Origin: Bacteroidota bacterium
GTDB lineage: Bacteria > Bacteroidota > Bacteroidia > NORP154
Reading direction: 5' to 3'
DNA: 8,021 nucleotides
Assembly (NCBI GenBank): GCA_002401055.1
Contig: NVRZ01000133.1
Span: 1 to 8,021, forward strand
This document shows positions 1 to 6,960 of the stretch, in pieces. Each line of letters begins with the position of its first letter. Position 1 is the stretch's first letter. The translations under genes and the position numbers were made by a program. The notes beneath the pieces were generated by a model that ran no database searches, was not told the origin of the DNA, and saw only the letters and a list, made by a program, of their open reading frames with translations.

Positions 1-3000
1 GAAAAATTTCTATTGTATTGGCCGGCTGCCCTAATGACGCTGATTCAAAATCCTTTAAATCGACATCTTTATTTAACTCATTGCTGGGATCAGATGATGA
101 TGGCCCGCCCCATTTCAAACCACTGCAAGGACCGCAAAAGTCTCCATGGGCCAAATGAAAGGCTTTTGAGCTTTTATCCACACACAAGGTTTCCGGATTA
201 CCTGGATTGTATAGGTTTTGCTGATTACCCTGAAAAACATGGCAAACTTGTACCTTGTCATTATTATTACCGCAAATACCAAAAACGCTCACTAGTACAT
301 CATCTTTTGATACGCATCCGCTGGCATCGGTAATGCTAGCTGTATAAGTGGTAGTAAGTGCCGGGCTCGCCTTTGGGTTGGCCACATTTGGGTCACTCAG
401 GCCATCAACAGGGCTCCACGAATATGGATATGAAGCATATTTAATTACACCTGAAAGACCCGCAATAGCAGTAACATCTTCGTTATTGCCGATACCAAGT
501 GTATTGATGCTTCCAAAGTTAAATAGGCTGTCAATAATAGGTCCGGTTACGGTGTAGGTGCGCGGATAATTACTTGAGCTGGGCTTGCACCTGCAATCTA
601 TGTTTAAAATCTTGGGGGCAGAACCGATTTGCACGCCATTGAGAAAAAATGTCCAGGTCGGCAACTGAATCGTTCCACAATTTGTAAACCATACTTTGAA
701 TTCAATCTCTTTAACAGAAGGCGCACCAAATGATCTGAACGAAGGTGACGTAGCCGTGCCTGTGTATCTCGCAAACCCATCTTTGCAGAGATTATTGGTA
801 AGCGAAAGGCAATTATCCCTGACTATACAAATTGTTTGCTCTGGGTCTTCTGCTCCTGTTGCCGATAACTGAACACTGTCGCCAATACACACTTCAACAT
901 CAGGGCCAGCATCTATGCTAGGCACTAATAAAAAATCGACCTCTACAACATCTGATGTATCAGAACAGCCGTTTATATTGAACGTAATTACGGAAAAACT
1001 TCCTGGCCCCGCAACAGGTATTGATTGGGTAGTGGCACCCGTTGACCATAAGTAAGCAGCTGCAATGTCTGCAATCAACGAAATTGTATCTCCTGGACAA
1101 ATGCCCGTATCAGCATTTGGCGTTATTGTTGCAATTGGTAACGGTATGGTTACAGGCACAGTTATGGTATCAACTTTCGTGACGAAGCACTCGCCTGTTG
1201 TAGCCGTCAGAGTAATAATCTTATTCCCTGAAGTCGAATAGGTTACTCCAGCTAGATTATTTTCTGTTGAAGCAGCAGGTGTTGCATCCACACCAAAGTC
1301 CCACAGAAGTGAAACCGATTGTTCACCCCCAGCATAATCAAAAGCAAAATCGTATGGAATCACACACAATTCTGATGATGAAGTAAAGTTGGCCATTTTA
1401 AGCGAGTCTCCTGCAATTTTACTCACTACTGTATTGGTTATCACGGGCGGATTAAAGTCGAAGAAAATACCCGCCGTGTTTTCTATAAGAGCACCAGACT
1501 CGACATCTGAACGCGGCCGTACACTGAACTTCACATAGCCATTACTTCCCTGGGGATCAGAAGCGCTGTCAGGCAGAAAAATATCTTTAAAGGTCCATTT
1601 TAATATGCCGGGCCCACTGATGGTGAGCTCTGCCTCATGGCTGGTTTGAAGTGTTTGTACACTTGTCACGTCCAAATCAACAAAATCAAGTGTATCGATG
1701 ATGACTACATTTCTGGCAGGGGCTGTGCCTATATTTTGAAAGTTTACCAGGTAGGTAAGGGTATCTGTGGGCTGAACTTCGTTACAAGGGCCAAGGCCTT
1801 TGGGAAAAACCAACAGTTTGTTATTGGGGTCAATAGGTCCAGTATATTCGAAAGGCGGTTCGCAATCAGTATTGGGGCATGCATCCAGATCGGCATCGCC
1901 GACAGACGTAAAAGAAACACACTCAGGCGTTAGAGTTGTACCAAATGCAATACAGCAAGCTACTTGTGCCTCTATCAACAAGGTACATCCCTTGTTTGCA
2001 GGTAAATTCGGATCACAGATATTGAACCACTCCAGTGTAAAGCCCATAGCGATATCGCCTGATACCAGGTCAGGTGCGTTGGTAAAATTAACCCCAGGGT
2101 CGCAAACTGATGTAATGTTCAAATAGTCGGGCAATATTCCGGGCGGCAGGGTAACGGTAAGCGTACAGGGATCCACCAAGGCAGCACCTTCGTTGCTGAA
2201 TGTAATTTGGTAATTCCTGTTGACGCAATTGGGGCATATGTTTCCTACATCAGGAGGACAAACAATTTGTGGATTTGCATCAAGACAAGCTTGATCAGCA
2301 CAACAAGCGTCGCAATATGCCTCCAGATCATAGCCATCTACAGGGTCGCAGTTGCCAAAAGATGCATCCTGGGTACCTGAAATACTCACGCAGAGGTCGG
2401 GAACAGATAAGAGAGGAAGCTGGTTGCCAAAATCAACATCAGCCCTTTCCTCACCTGCCGTTAAGGTAAACTGGTGTGTTCCAGGCGCTGGGGGGAATGT
2501 TTGCTCAAATGGAAATTGTTGTATCTCACGAACTCCATAAGTGCCAGGCTCCGTAACAAAATAGTACTCTCCAAGCCTGTTTGTGGTTGCATATTGGGCT
2601 TCTGCGCCTCCCTCCATCTCAATTAAGAAGTCTTTGAGTCCTAGGTCATTGGTGTCACGCACGCCGTTGCCGTTAAGGTCTTCAAATTTTACACCCGTAA
2701 TACCCGGTACACTGTTTTTTAATACAGTAAAATAGTTGGCACTCCAATTGGCTGTGGCAAGGTCTCCATCGCCGTCACCATCTAAATCTGACACAAACAC
2801 ATCAATGGGTTGAAATCCCGCAAGAAAATCCTCTCTAGTGGTAAGCACCCCATCTCCTCTGTTATGCCATATTGAAACAGTATTGCTCCCGCCCCCAAAG
2901 TGATTGGCTGTAATTACATCCATATCCTCATCACCATCAATATCGCTTATGAAAATCCCTACCGGCTGTCCTTTAACCAGGTAATCCGTTCTGTTTGCAA

Positions 3001-4258
3001 AAGTTCCGTCTCCATTATTAAACCAAAGCGTAACGGATCTTGAGAACTGGTTGGCCGATACAATGTCTCCGTCTCCATCATTATCCAGGTCAGCAATGTA
3101 TAAATCACGGGGTACGGAACCTACTGTATATCGGCTAGGAGCTGTAAATGTACCGTCTCCTCTGTTAAAAAGGACACTTATGTCACTGGAACAGAAATTC
3201 GCGGTTATTATGTCCCCATCTCCGTCATTGTCTATGTCGTAAACGGAGAGCCCCCAAGTGCATGAGCCTGCAAAGTATCGAATCCTGCTTGCAAAAGTCC
3301 CGTCTCCATTGTTCATCAATACAAAAACAAGGCTTCCTGATGCCGTAACTATAAGGTCATTATCCCCGTCTAAATCAAGGTCAAAAGCTTTTATCCGAGT
3401 TGGCCCGTCCCCAACAAAATATGACTCTGCTGTTCCGAAGATGCCATTTCCATTATTTCTCAATACAGATACTTTTCCGATCGCATTAGCCACTAGCAGA
3501 TCCAAATCCCCATCAGAATCTATATCAGCCGCACACACGCCAGAAGGTGCCAGGTTGCCCGTTTGTGTATCGGTATCGTATGTTACTTGAGGTGCAAAGG
3601 TTCCATCGCCATTATTCATGTAAACAGATACTGTGCGAGAAATTGCAACCAATTGTTTACCGCTATTGGGTACTACAATATCTCCATCCCCATCTGCATC
3701 CAAATCAGCTACAATAATATTCAGGGGCCGTAATCCAGCAGAATAAGTAACAGCGGGTTCAAATTTTGCGGGACTTGGGTCAATAGCTATCGTAAATTGT
3801 GATGTAAATGTGTGAATTGTATCATTGGTATCATCTTTTATCTGATTAGATAAAAAGACTCGTACAACTTCAGATTTTAAAAAGGGCACTTCCGGTATAA
3901 ATGTTACCACCTCATTAAGTTGGCTGTAAACGAAGCTACCTCTGTGTATTCCACTAATTTCTCCTACTACCTTAAAAGAACCAGTATCATTAATCGTTGC
4001 TGTTTCGATAGGATTGTTAAATGTCACCGTTATATCTGTGCGTGGATCTGCCAGGAAACTACTGTGCGGGGGGCGAACACCTAACACATGGGTGTGCGTA
4101 CCCGGTAAGCTTGTAATAAGCGAGGTTTGAGAGTTTTGCAAAACAGGCGGGCTTTGCAGAAGAATAGAAGAATCCAATTCTAATATACTGTCCGTTTGGG
4201 CGTGTGAAAAATGAAATAATAGAATGTTGGCTAAGAATAGAACAACTGATTTTTTCAT
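1..4258 (-). CDS. Giant secreted multidomain surface protein (SbsA-Ig, seven VCBS/FG-GAP repeats, SdrD-B, DUF7619-like, PKD), 3' end beyond window
   Basis: The frame is open without a stop from the ATG at 4258 to the left edge (1419 codons plus one base), so the C-terminus is missing. Residues 1-20 form a signal peptide (cleavage likely at SHA/Q). Next come an SbsA/Big_5-like Ig domain (about 58-153), seven VCBS/FG-GAP repeats with DxDxDGDxD calcium-type loops (about 160-513), an SdrD-B/Cna-B-like domain (519-613), a Cys-rich segment (619-682), DUF11-like material, a DUF7619-like domain ending in FDFNPPVITNTV (about 823-945), a PKD domain (956-1038), an Ig-like domain (1039-1110), a second Ig/PKD-like domain from 1113 interrupted by about 137 residues, and a Cys/His segment (1328-1378). 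By family this is an adhesin-like, cell-surface or secreted protein of the type IX secretion class. The expected C-terminal sorting domain would lie outside the window, so the secretion route is inferred. No catalytic domain is visible. Domain names come from pattern recognition. Confidence 0.93.
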   Translation of the reverse strand, partial: MKKSVVLFLANILLFHFSHAQTDSILELDSSILLQSPPVLQNSQTSLITSLPGTHTHVLGVRPPHSSFLADPRTDITVTFNNPIETATINDTGSFKVVGEISGIHRGSFVYSQLNEVVTFIPEVPFLKSEVVRVFLSNQIKDDTNDTIHTFTSQFTIAIDPSPAKFEPAVTYSAGLRPLNIIVADLDADGDGDIVVPNSGKQLVAISRTVSVYMNNGDGTFAPQVTYDTDTQTGNLAPSGVCAADIDSDGDLDLLVANAIGKVSVLRNNGNGIFGTAESYFVGDGPTRIKAFDLDLDGDNDLIVTASGSLVFVLMNNGDGTFASRIRYFAGSCTWGLSVYDIDNDGDGDIITANFCSSDISVLFNRGDGTFTAPSRYTVGSVPRDLYIADLDNDGDGDIVSANQFSRSVTLWFNNGDGTFANRTDYLVKGQPVGIFISDIDGDEDMDVITANHFGGGSNTVSIWHNRGDGVLTTREDFLAGFQPIDVFVSDLDGDGDGDLATANWSANYFTVLKNSVPGITGVKFEDLNGNGVRDTNDLGLKDFLIEMEGGAEAQYATTNRLGEYYFVTEPGTYGVREIQQFPFEQTFPPAPGTHQFTLTAGEERADVDFGNQLPLLSVPDLCVSISGTQDASFGNCDPVDGYDLEAYCDACCADQACLDANPQIVCPPDVGNICPNCVNRNYQITFSNEGAALVDPCTLTVTLPPGILPDYLNITSVCDPGVNFTNAPDLVSGDIAMGFTLEWFNICDPNLPANKGCTLLIEAQVACCIAFGTTLTPECVSFTSVGDADLDACPNTDCEPPFEYTGPIDPNNKLLVFPKGLGPCNEVQPTDTLTYLVNFQNIGTAPARNVVIIDTLDFVDLDVTSVQTLQTSHEAELTISGPGILKWTFKDIFLPDSASDPQGSNGYVKFSVRPRSDVESGALIENTAGIFFDFNPPVITNTVVSKIAGDSLKMANFTSSSELCVIPYDFAFDYAGGEQSVSLLWDFGVDATPAASTENNLAGVTYSTSGNKIITLTATTGECFVTKVDTITVPVTIPLPIATITPNADTGICPGDTISLIADIAAAYLWSTGATTQSIPVAGPGSFSVITFNINGCSDTSDVVEVDFLLVPSIDAGPDVEVCIGDSVQLSATGAEDPEQTICIVRDNCLSLTNNLCKDGFARYTGTATSPSFRSFGAPSVKEIEFKVWFTNCGTIQLPTWTFFLNGVQIGSAPKILNIDCRCKPSSSNYPRTYTVTGPIIDSLFNFGSINTLGIGNNEDVTAIAGLSGVIKYASYPYSWSPVDGLSDPNVANPKASPALTTTYTASITDASGCVSKDDVLVSVFGICGNNNDKVQVCHVFQGNQQNLYNPGNPETLCVDKSSKAFHLAHGDFCGPCSGLKWGGPSSSDPSNELNKDVDLKDFESASLGQPANTIEIF
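434..847 (-). other. Segment inserted within an Ig/PKD-like domain of the large protein (about residues 1138-1275)
   Basis: The module begins with the usual opening DAGPDVEVCIGDSVQLSATGA and resumes with the usual second half, YSWSPVDGLSDPNVANP followed by TTTYTASITDASGC. In ordinary members these parts are separated by only a few residues. Here about 137 residues intervene. They contain five or more cysteines, a stretch that looks like beta-strands (EIEFKVWF, TWTFFLNGVQIG) and a CRC motif. The segment stays in frame on both sides and its composition is like its surroundings. It reads as an independent beta-sandwich domain nested in a loop. I do not recognise its family. Confidence 0.6.
2718..3781 (-). 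repeat. Seven VCBS/FG-GAP repeats forming a predicted beta-propeller
   Basis: Seven copies of a unit containing a metal-loop core of the form D-[LI]-D-x-D-G-D-x-D start near residues 184, 243, 291, 340, 388, 437 and 488 of the large protein. The period is about 48-51 residues, with one longer first interval of 59. Most units also carry an NNGDGTF-like motif. Seven units fit a complete seven-bladed propeller of the integrin-alpha/FG-GAP type, with calcium likely bound in the loops. The half-unit before the first core (AKFEPAVTY) resembles the strand that follows NGDGTF elsewhere, and the seventh unit lacks that strand. This suggests that the N-terminal strand completes the last blade. The propeller fold is inferred from repeat count and spacing. 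Confidence 0.85.
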
Positions 4259-4304
4259 GATTAATGGGGGTGTTAATTATGAAATCTAGTTAGGATAAGT
4301 TCTT

Positions 4305-4335
4305 TAAATATACACAACCTGCTCCTTAAAGTCAA
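4305..4335 (-). promoter_or_regulatory. Candidate Bacteroidota-type promoter for the giant surface protein gene
   Basis: On the minus strand a TTG (4335-4333, in the context CTTGAC) is followed after 20 bases by TATATTTA (4312-4305). This matches the Bacteroidota pattern TTG - about 19-20 - TAnnTTTG except for the last base. Transcription would begin roughly 40 bases before the ATG at 4258. No Shine-Dalgarno sequence precedes that ATG, which is common in this phylum. The match could occur by chance in A+T-rich DNA. Confidence 0.4.
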
Positions 4336-4530
4336 GAAAAGATATCGCTTAACAGCCGTTACATCAATCACTTATCCAAGGTGTATGGTAAAAACCACCT
4401 GATTGCCACCGTGAATGTGTTAAAGCGTATGTGCAGTTTTAAAAAATCACCTTATTCCTGACAAATGCGCTGGGTTTTGTAGTGTAATAATACCTAACGC
4501 TTTTTTTATAACTCTTGTAATTAGCAAGTG

Positions 4531-4546
4531 TTACTATAAATAGTAA
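4531..4546. promoter_or_regulatory. Short perfect dyad, possible operator
   Basis: TTACTAT and ATAGTAA are perfect inverted arms around a two-base AA spacer. The site ends about 30 bases upstream of the candidate -7 element of the lipoprotein operon and lies about 220 bases upstream of the divergent promoter. Its position would suit a regulator acting on the plus-strand operon. No regulator gene is present in the window, and a short A+T-rich palindrome can be fortuitous. Confidence 0.25.
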
Positions 4547-4576
4547 ACAAAAATGCTAGGCTCGCCATTTTTTTTA

Positions 4577-4584
4577 TAATTTCG
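4577..4584 (+). promoter_or_regulatory. Candidate -7 element for the lipoprotein operon
   Basis: TAATTTCG matches the Bacteroidota -7 consensus TAnnTTTG with one mismatch and is followed by C. It lies 34 bases before the ATG at 4619, giving a short leader. No clear TTG is present at the expected -33 position, so the call rests on the -7 box and its placement alone. Confidence 0.35.
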
Positions 4585-4618
4585 CCCCTATCAAAGGTGT
4601 AATAAAACTTGAATTGAC

Positions 4619-5530
4619 ATGAACAACAAACGAAATTTACTACTATATATCCCTGCTTTATTATTCGTTACTGCTACATTTTTAGTAGGGTGCGGTGGTG
4701 AAGTGCAAGATCTTGAAGACATTCCTCAAGACGAAAAAATTATAGACGAGTCAACAAACTTGTTTAGTGTCGACGATAAAATATTTTACATTCCTAGCCC
4801 GGTACAAACATCGTTGCTGATGAAGAAGATTGCAGCTCCATACAGCAAGGATTTGTTAAATGATGTTGCTAAAGTTGGCAATTATACCACATCATTCAAG
4901 CAAGCTGTGAACATCGGTGTATACGGTGCAGACCTTGGTTACATTACGGCTAACAATAAGAATCAGGAAGCCATATCGCATTTGAGTGCAGTTAAGAAGC
5001 TGTCTGATGAACTTGGTGTGTCTTCTGCATTTGATTTTAGCGAGCTCGAAAAATTTGGTGGCAATGCTGGCAACGAACAGGAAATGCTTACTATTATCAC
5101 ACACGCATATAAGAGTTGTGAGGAGTTTCTTAGGCAGGATGAAAGACATGATGTAGCCGGTTTAATTATGGCGGGCGCACTTATAGAGAGCCTTTATTTT
5201 GCTGTAAACTTTGTAGATGCTCCAGATAATCAGGATGTGATTAATCGCATAGGTGAACAGGCAAGTACATTGGATAATATTGTTCTTGTATTGAATCCTC
5301 ACTATAGCAAATCTGAGAACCCGGAATTATCAACATTCGTTGACAAACTCGTAAAATTACAGGGAGAATTTGACCGTATTAAGGTTTCATATTCTTATCA
5401 AGAATCCACTATTGACGCTGCAAATAAACTTTGCACAATTAATAGCAAGAGCCAAATAAGCATTAAACCTGCAATGGTTAAGAGCATAGCAAATCAAATA
5501 AAAGCGATAAGAGATTTAATAACTTCATAA
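4619..5530 (+). CDS. Predicted lipoprotein of unknown function, helical
   Basis: The 303-residue product begins with a lipoprotein signal: basic N-terminus, hydrophobic core and lipobox LVGC with the acceptor Cys25. The residue after Cys25 is Gly. An acidic stretch follows (E28, D31, E33, D34, D38, E39), resembling the acidic signals that send Bacteroidota lipoproteins to the cell surface; surface location is inferred. The rest looks largely alpha-helical. Recognisable blocks are IPSPVQTS (58-65), GVYGADLGY (100-108) and an amphipathic helix around DVAGLIMAGALIESLYFA (178-195). They look like blocks of an unnamed lipoprotein family I associate with Cytophagales-type Bacteroidota, but I cannot name a function. 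It is the first gene of a two-gene unit: its TAA is directly followed by the ATG of the next gene. No catalytic motif is visible. Confidence 0.9.
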   Translation: MNNKRNLLLYIPALLFVTATFLVGCGGEVQDLEDIPQDEKIIDESTNLFSVDDKIFYIPSPVQTSLLMKKIAAPYSKDLLNDVAKVGNYTTSFKQAVNIGVYGADLGYITANNKNQEAISHLSAVKKLSDELGVSSAFDFSELEKFGGNAGNEQEMLTIITHAYKSCEEFLRQDERHDVAGLIMAGALIESLYFAVNFVDAPDNQDVINRIGEQASTLDNIVLVLNPHYSKSENPELSTFVDKLVKLQGEFDRIKVSYSYQESTIDAANKLCTINSKSQISIKPAMVKSIANQIKAIRDLITS

Positions 5531-6127
5531 ATGATGAAATCAGGAACAGTTGCAATTCTAATTGTAGGAGGACTACTTATTTGTAATACGGGGTATTCGC
5601 AGTGCAAATCTAGTGAACCAGATATCCGTAGACCGTTTTACGATGTTGAAGTGGAATGTGCGAAGACAAACTCAGAACCGTCATTTATATCTGATGCTCA
5701 GGATTATCGCGCGCTACTCAGCGGGAATGAAGGCGCGGTTTTCATGGCAACTTTTTTTAGTGGAAACAAATACAGAATATGTGCATGTACAGATATTGGG
5801 GCTCCTTTATCATTTACCGTTGCGGATCATCAGGGAAATGTGTTGTTTACCAATAAGGATTATGAGAATGCTCCCTATTGGGATTTGGACTTTCCTGTAA
5901 CAATTGATTGTAAAATAACCATATCGCTTCCACCGGAAACAGCAAAAGCTTCTGGAGGTGCTCCTGCGGAGGAGGCAGCAGAATCTAGCAAAGAAGAGCA
6001 ATCTGCTGAGGAAGCTGCAGAAGGAGGAGAAGAAGTTGCTGAAGAGGCTCCTGCAGAACGTTCCAAATTTGTTGAAAACACCAAGGTTTGTGCGGTGTTG
6101 GTGATAGGGTATAAGCAGGGAGAGTAA
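5531..6127 (+). CDS. Exported small protein with acidic Ala/Glu low-complexity segment, unknown function
   Basis: The 198-residue product starts at the base after the stop of the lipoprotein gene, with two tandem ATG codons (5531 and 5534), so translation is probably coupled. Residues 1-24 form a signal peptide (cleavage near GYSQ). Residues 25-138 look like a compact beta-rich domain with cysteines at 25, 43, 84, 86 and 127 and the motifs FFSGNKYRICACTD and DHQGNVLF followed by NAPYWDLDF. Residues 139-178 are an Ala/Glu-rich repeat-like stretch (EEAA, EEQSAEEAAEGGEEVAEEA). After it the folded sequence resumes with KVCAVLVIGYK, which looks like a last beta-strand. The acidic stretch therefore seems to be an expanded loop within one domain. 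Function unknown; the juxtaposition suggests a shared role with the lipoprotein in the envelope. Confidence 0.88.
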   Translation: MMKSGTVAILIVGGLLICNTGYSQCKSSEPDIRRPFYDVEVECAKTNSEPSFISDAQDYRALLSGNEGAVFMATFFSGNKYRICACTDIGAPLSFTVADHQGNVLFTNKDYENAPYWDLDFPVTIDCKITISLPPETAKASGGAPAEEAAESSKEEQSAEEAAEGGEEVAEEAPAERSKFVENTKVCAVLVIGYKQGE

Positions 6128-6167
6128 AAGATTAATAAATATCTCTGTTCCTATAGGTAATTACATT

Positions 6168-6197
6168 AAAGTCCTTCTGTTCAGAAGGACTTTTCTT
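6168..6197 (+). terminator. Hairpin terminator in the convergent junction
   Basis: AAAGTCCTTCT (6168-6178) and AGAAGGACTTT (6183-6193) form a perfect 11-bp stem with a four-base GTTC loop, followed on the plus strand by a T-rich tail (TTTTCTTT counting the stem end). This fits an intrinsic terminator for the lipoprotein operon, about 40 bases after its last stop. The right arm is part of the final codons of the opposing MORN-repeat gene, whose TGA is at 6183-6181. The stem can also form in that transcript, but its minus-strand tail (TTTAATGTAATT) is a weaker U-tract. Confidence 0.8.
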
Positions 6198-6960
6198 TAT
6201 TCAATTTTCCGTTAATATATATTTCTTCCTTTAAAGGCTTCCCGGATTCATCATAGGTAAGCCACTTTCCAATTTTTAGATAATCCCATAAATTTTCGCT
6301 GAAGCCCATTTGCCCCTCTTCCTTGATCTTGCCATCCAGATAGTATTCTTTCTTATCATAGAGCTTTTTAGAGGGCTTAATTAGCTCCAACTGGGATTGA
6401 AGCTGCCCAGACTTGTAATAGGTCTGCTTCATTACATAATAGTCAAGATTTTTATTGTACTCCTCATAATACTCCATCTTTCCATTTGGGTAGTAATCTT
6501 CCCATTTAAATGATTGTCCATTCTTAAAAACCACGTTTGATTTAGCCGCCCCATCTTGATAGTATTTTTCGACTGTGCTCCTTACGTTATCCTGCGACTT
6601 AAAGCTCCTCTCCAGCTGCCCGTTGGGGTAAAAATTCTTGTACATTTTCAGATGCCCATCTACATAATAGCCCCGATGGAGCAACTGAGCATTTGGATAG
6701 TAATCCTCATACCATCCACGCATTAACTTTTTCTTATAACCATAGCGAGTCGAGTCCCCGCCCAACGCATGGTTCAGGTTCTCATACATTTCAACACCAT
6801 ATACCTGATCTATCACTGAAGCATAGAAAATAGAATCATCCTCCGAAGGAATCTCACCTCCAAGATCTACCACGAAACCCTGACCGTAAATTGGTTCCAC
6901 GAAAATTAGTGTAATAATGACCAACAATCCCCGGACGGACTTGATTATGTAGAACATCAT
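6181..6960 (-). CDS. Exported MORN_2 / YwqK-like repeat protein
   Basis: The product is 259 residues from the ATG at 6960. That ATG overlaps the TGA of the upstream gene as ATGA and is preceded by GGGAAGGGAG about five bases away, a plausible ribosome-binding site. A longer version would begin at a GTG at 6996 and add 12 residues before the signal peptide, which is less likely; a second ATG follows at 6957. Residues 1-26 are a signal peptide (IYG/Q). From about residue 87 onward seven degenerate repeats of the form YY-x-[ND]-G-x-hydrophobic occur at 23-29-residue spacing (87, 110, 133, 156, 181, 206, 235), with a final YINGK at 248. This is the MORN_2 pattern of the family often labelled YwqK antitoxin. 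That label does not establish antitoxin activity, and a signal peptide makes an envelope structural role more plausible. Confidence 0.9.
   Translation of the reverse strand: MMFYIIKSVRGLLVIITLIFVEPIYGQGFVVDLGGEIPSEDDSIFYASVIDQVYGVEMYENLNHALGGDSTRYGYKKKLMRGWYEDYYPNAQLLHRGYYVDGHLKMYKNFYPNGQLERSFKSQDNVRSTVEKYYQDGAAKSNVVFKNGQSFKWEDYYPNGKMEYYEEYNKNLDYYVMKQTYYKSGQLQSQLELIKPSKKLYDKKEYYLDGKIKEEGQMGFSENLWDYLKIGKWLTYDESGKPLKEEIYINGKLNKEKSF
6205..6702 (-). repeat. MORN_2-type repeats in the exported protein
   Basis: The repeat cores are YYPNAQL, FYPNGQL, YYQDGAA, YYPNGKM, YYKSGQL, YYLDGKI and TYDESGKP. The pattern alternates a hydrophobic/aromatic pair with a turn (N/D-G) and a short strand, as in MORN_2 beta-hairpins. 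The first three intervals are exactly 23 residues and the last ones are longer (25, 25, 29), so the array is more diverged toward the C-terminus. Confidence 0.8.

Larger units (their letters stand above)
4259..4618. other. Divergent intergenic region, no gene seen
   Basis: This 360-base A+T-rich stretch separates the divergent starts of the giant surface protein gene and the lipoprotein gene. No convincing reading frame or RNA gene was found in it. It holds a candidate promoter for each flanking gene, a short perfect dyad at 4531-4546 and two long T runs near 4501 and 4568. The middle, about 4340-4500, shows nothing I can name. Confidence 0.8.

Noticed and set aside
13..557. Two plus-strand open frames (13-333 and 348-557)
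   Set aside because: They lie antisense to the continuous surface-protein frame and show no domain, signal peptide or ribosome-binding site.
1637..3590. Several plus-strand open frames of 60-110 codons opposite the large gene
   Set aside because: They are shadows of the repeat-coding minus strand. Those at 3051-3590, rich in SPSxS-type patterns, simply reflect the complement of the Asp/Gly calcium-loop codons.
2718..3781. Regularly spaced similar sequence that might suggest a CRISPR-like array or DNA tandem repeats
   Set aside because: The period of about 145 bases follows the 48-residue protein repeat, the DNA copies are diverged, and the reading frame is kept throughout.
4512..4530. CTCTTG / CAAGTG imperfect hairpin in the intergenic region
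   Set aside because: The stem is short with a mismatch, there is no following T tract, and it is not placed after a gene, so it is not a convincing terminator or RNA element.
4892..5149. Minus-strand open frame inside the lipoprotein gene
   Set aside because: It is antisense to a well-supported gene and has no recognisable features.
5613..6084. Open frames overlapping the small exported protein on both strands (5613-5900 plus, 5810-6001 and 5875-6084 minus)
   Set aside because: They are out-of-frame shadows. The Ser/Ala-rich minus-strand one is the complement of the Ala/Glu low-complexity stretch.
6181..6960. Reading the YwqK-like protein as the antitoxin of a toxin-antitoxin system with its neighbour
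   Set aside because: The family label alone is weak evidence. Both this protein and the adjacent enzyme carry signal peptides, and no toxin-like small gene is present.
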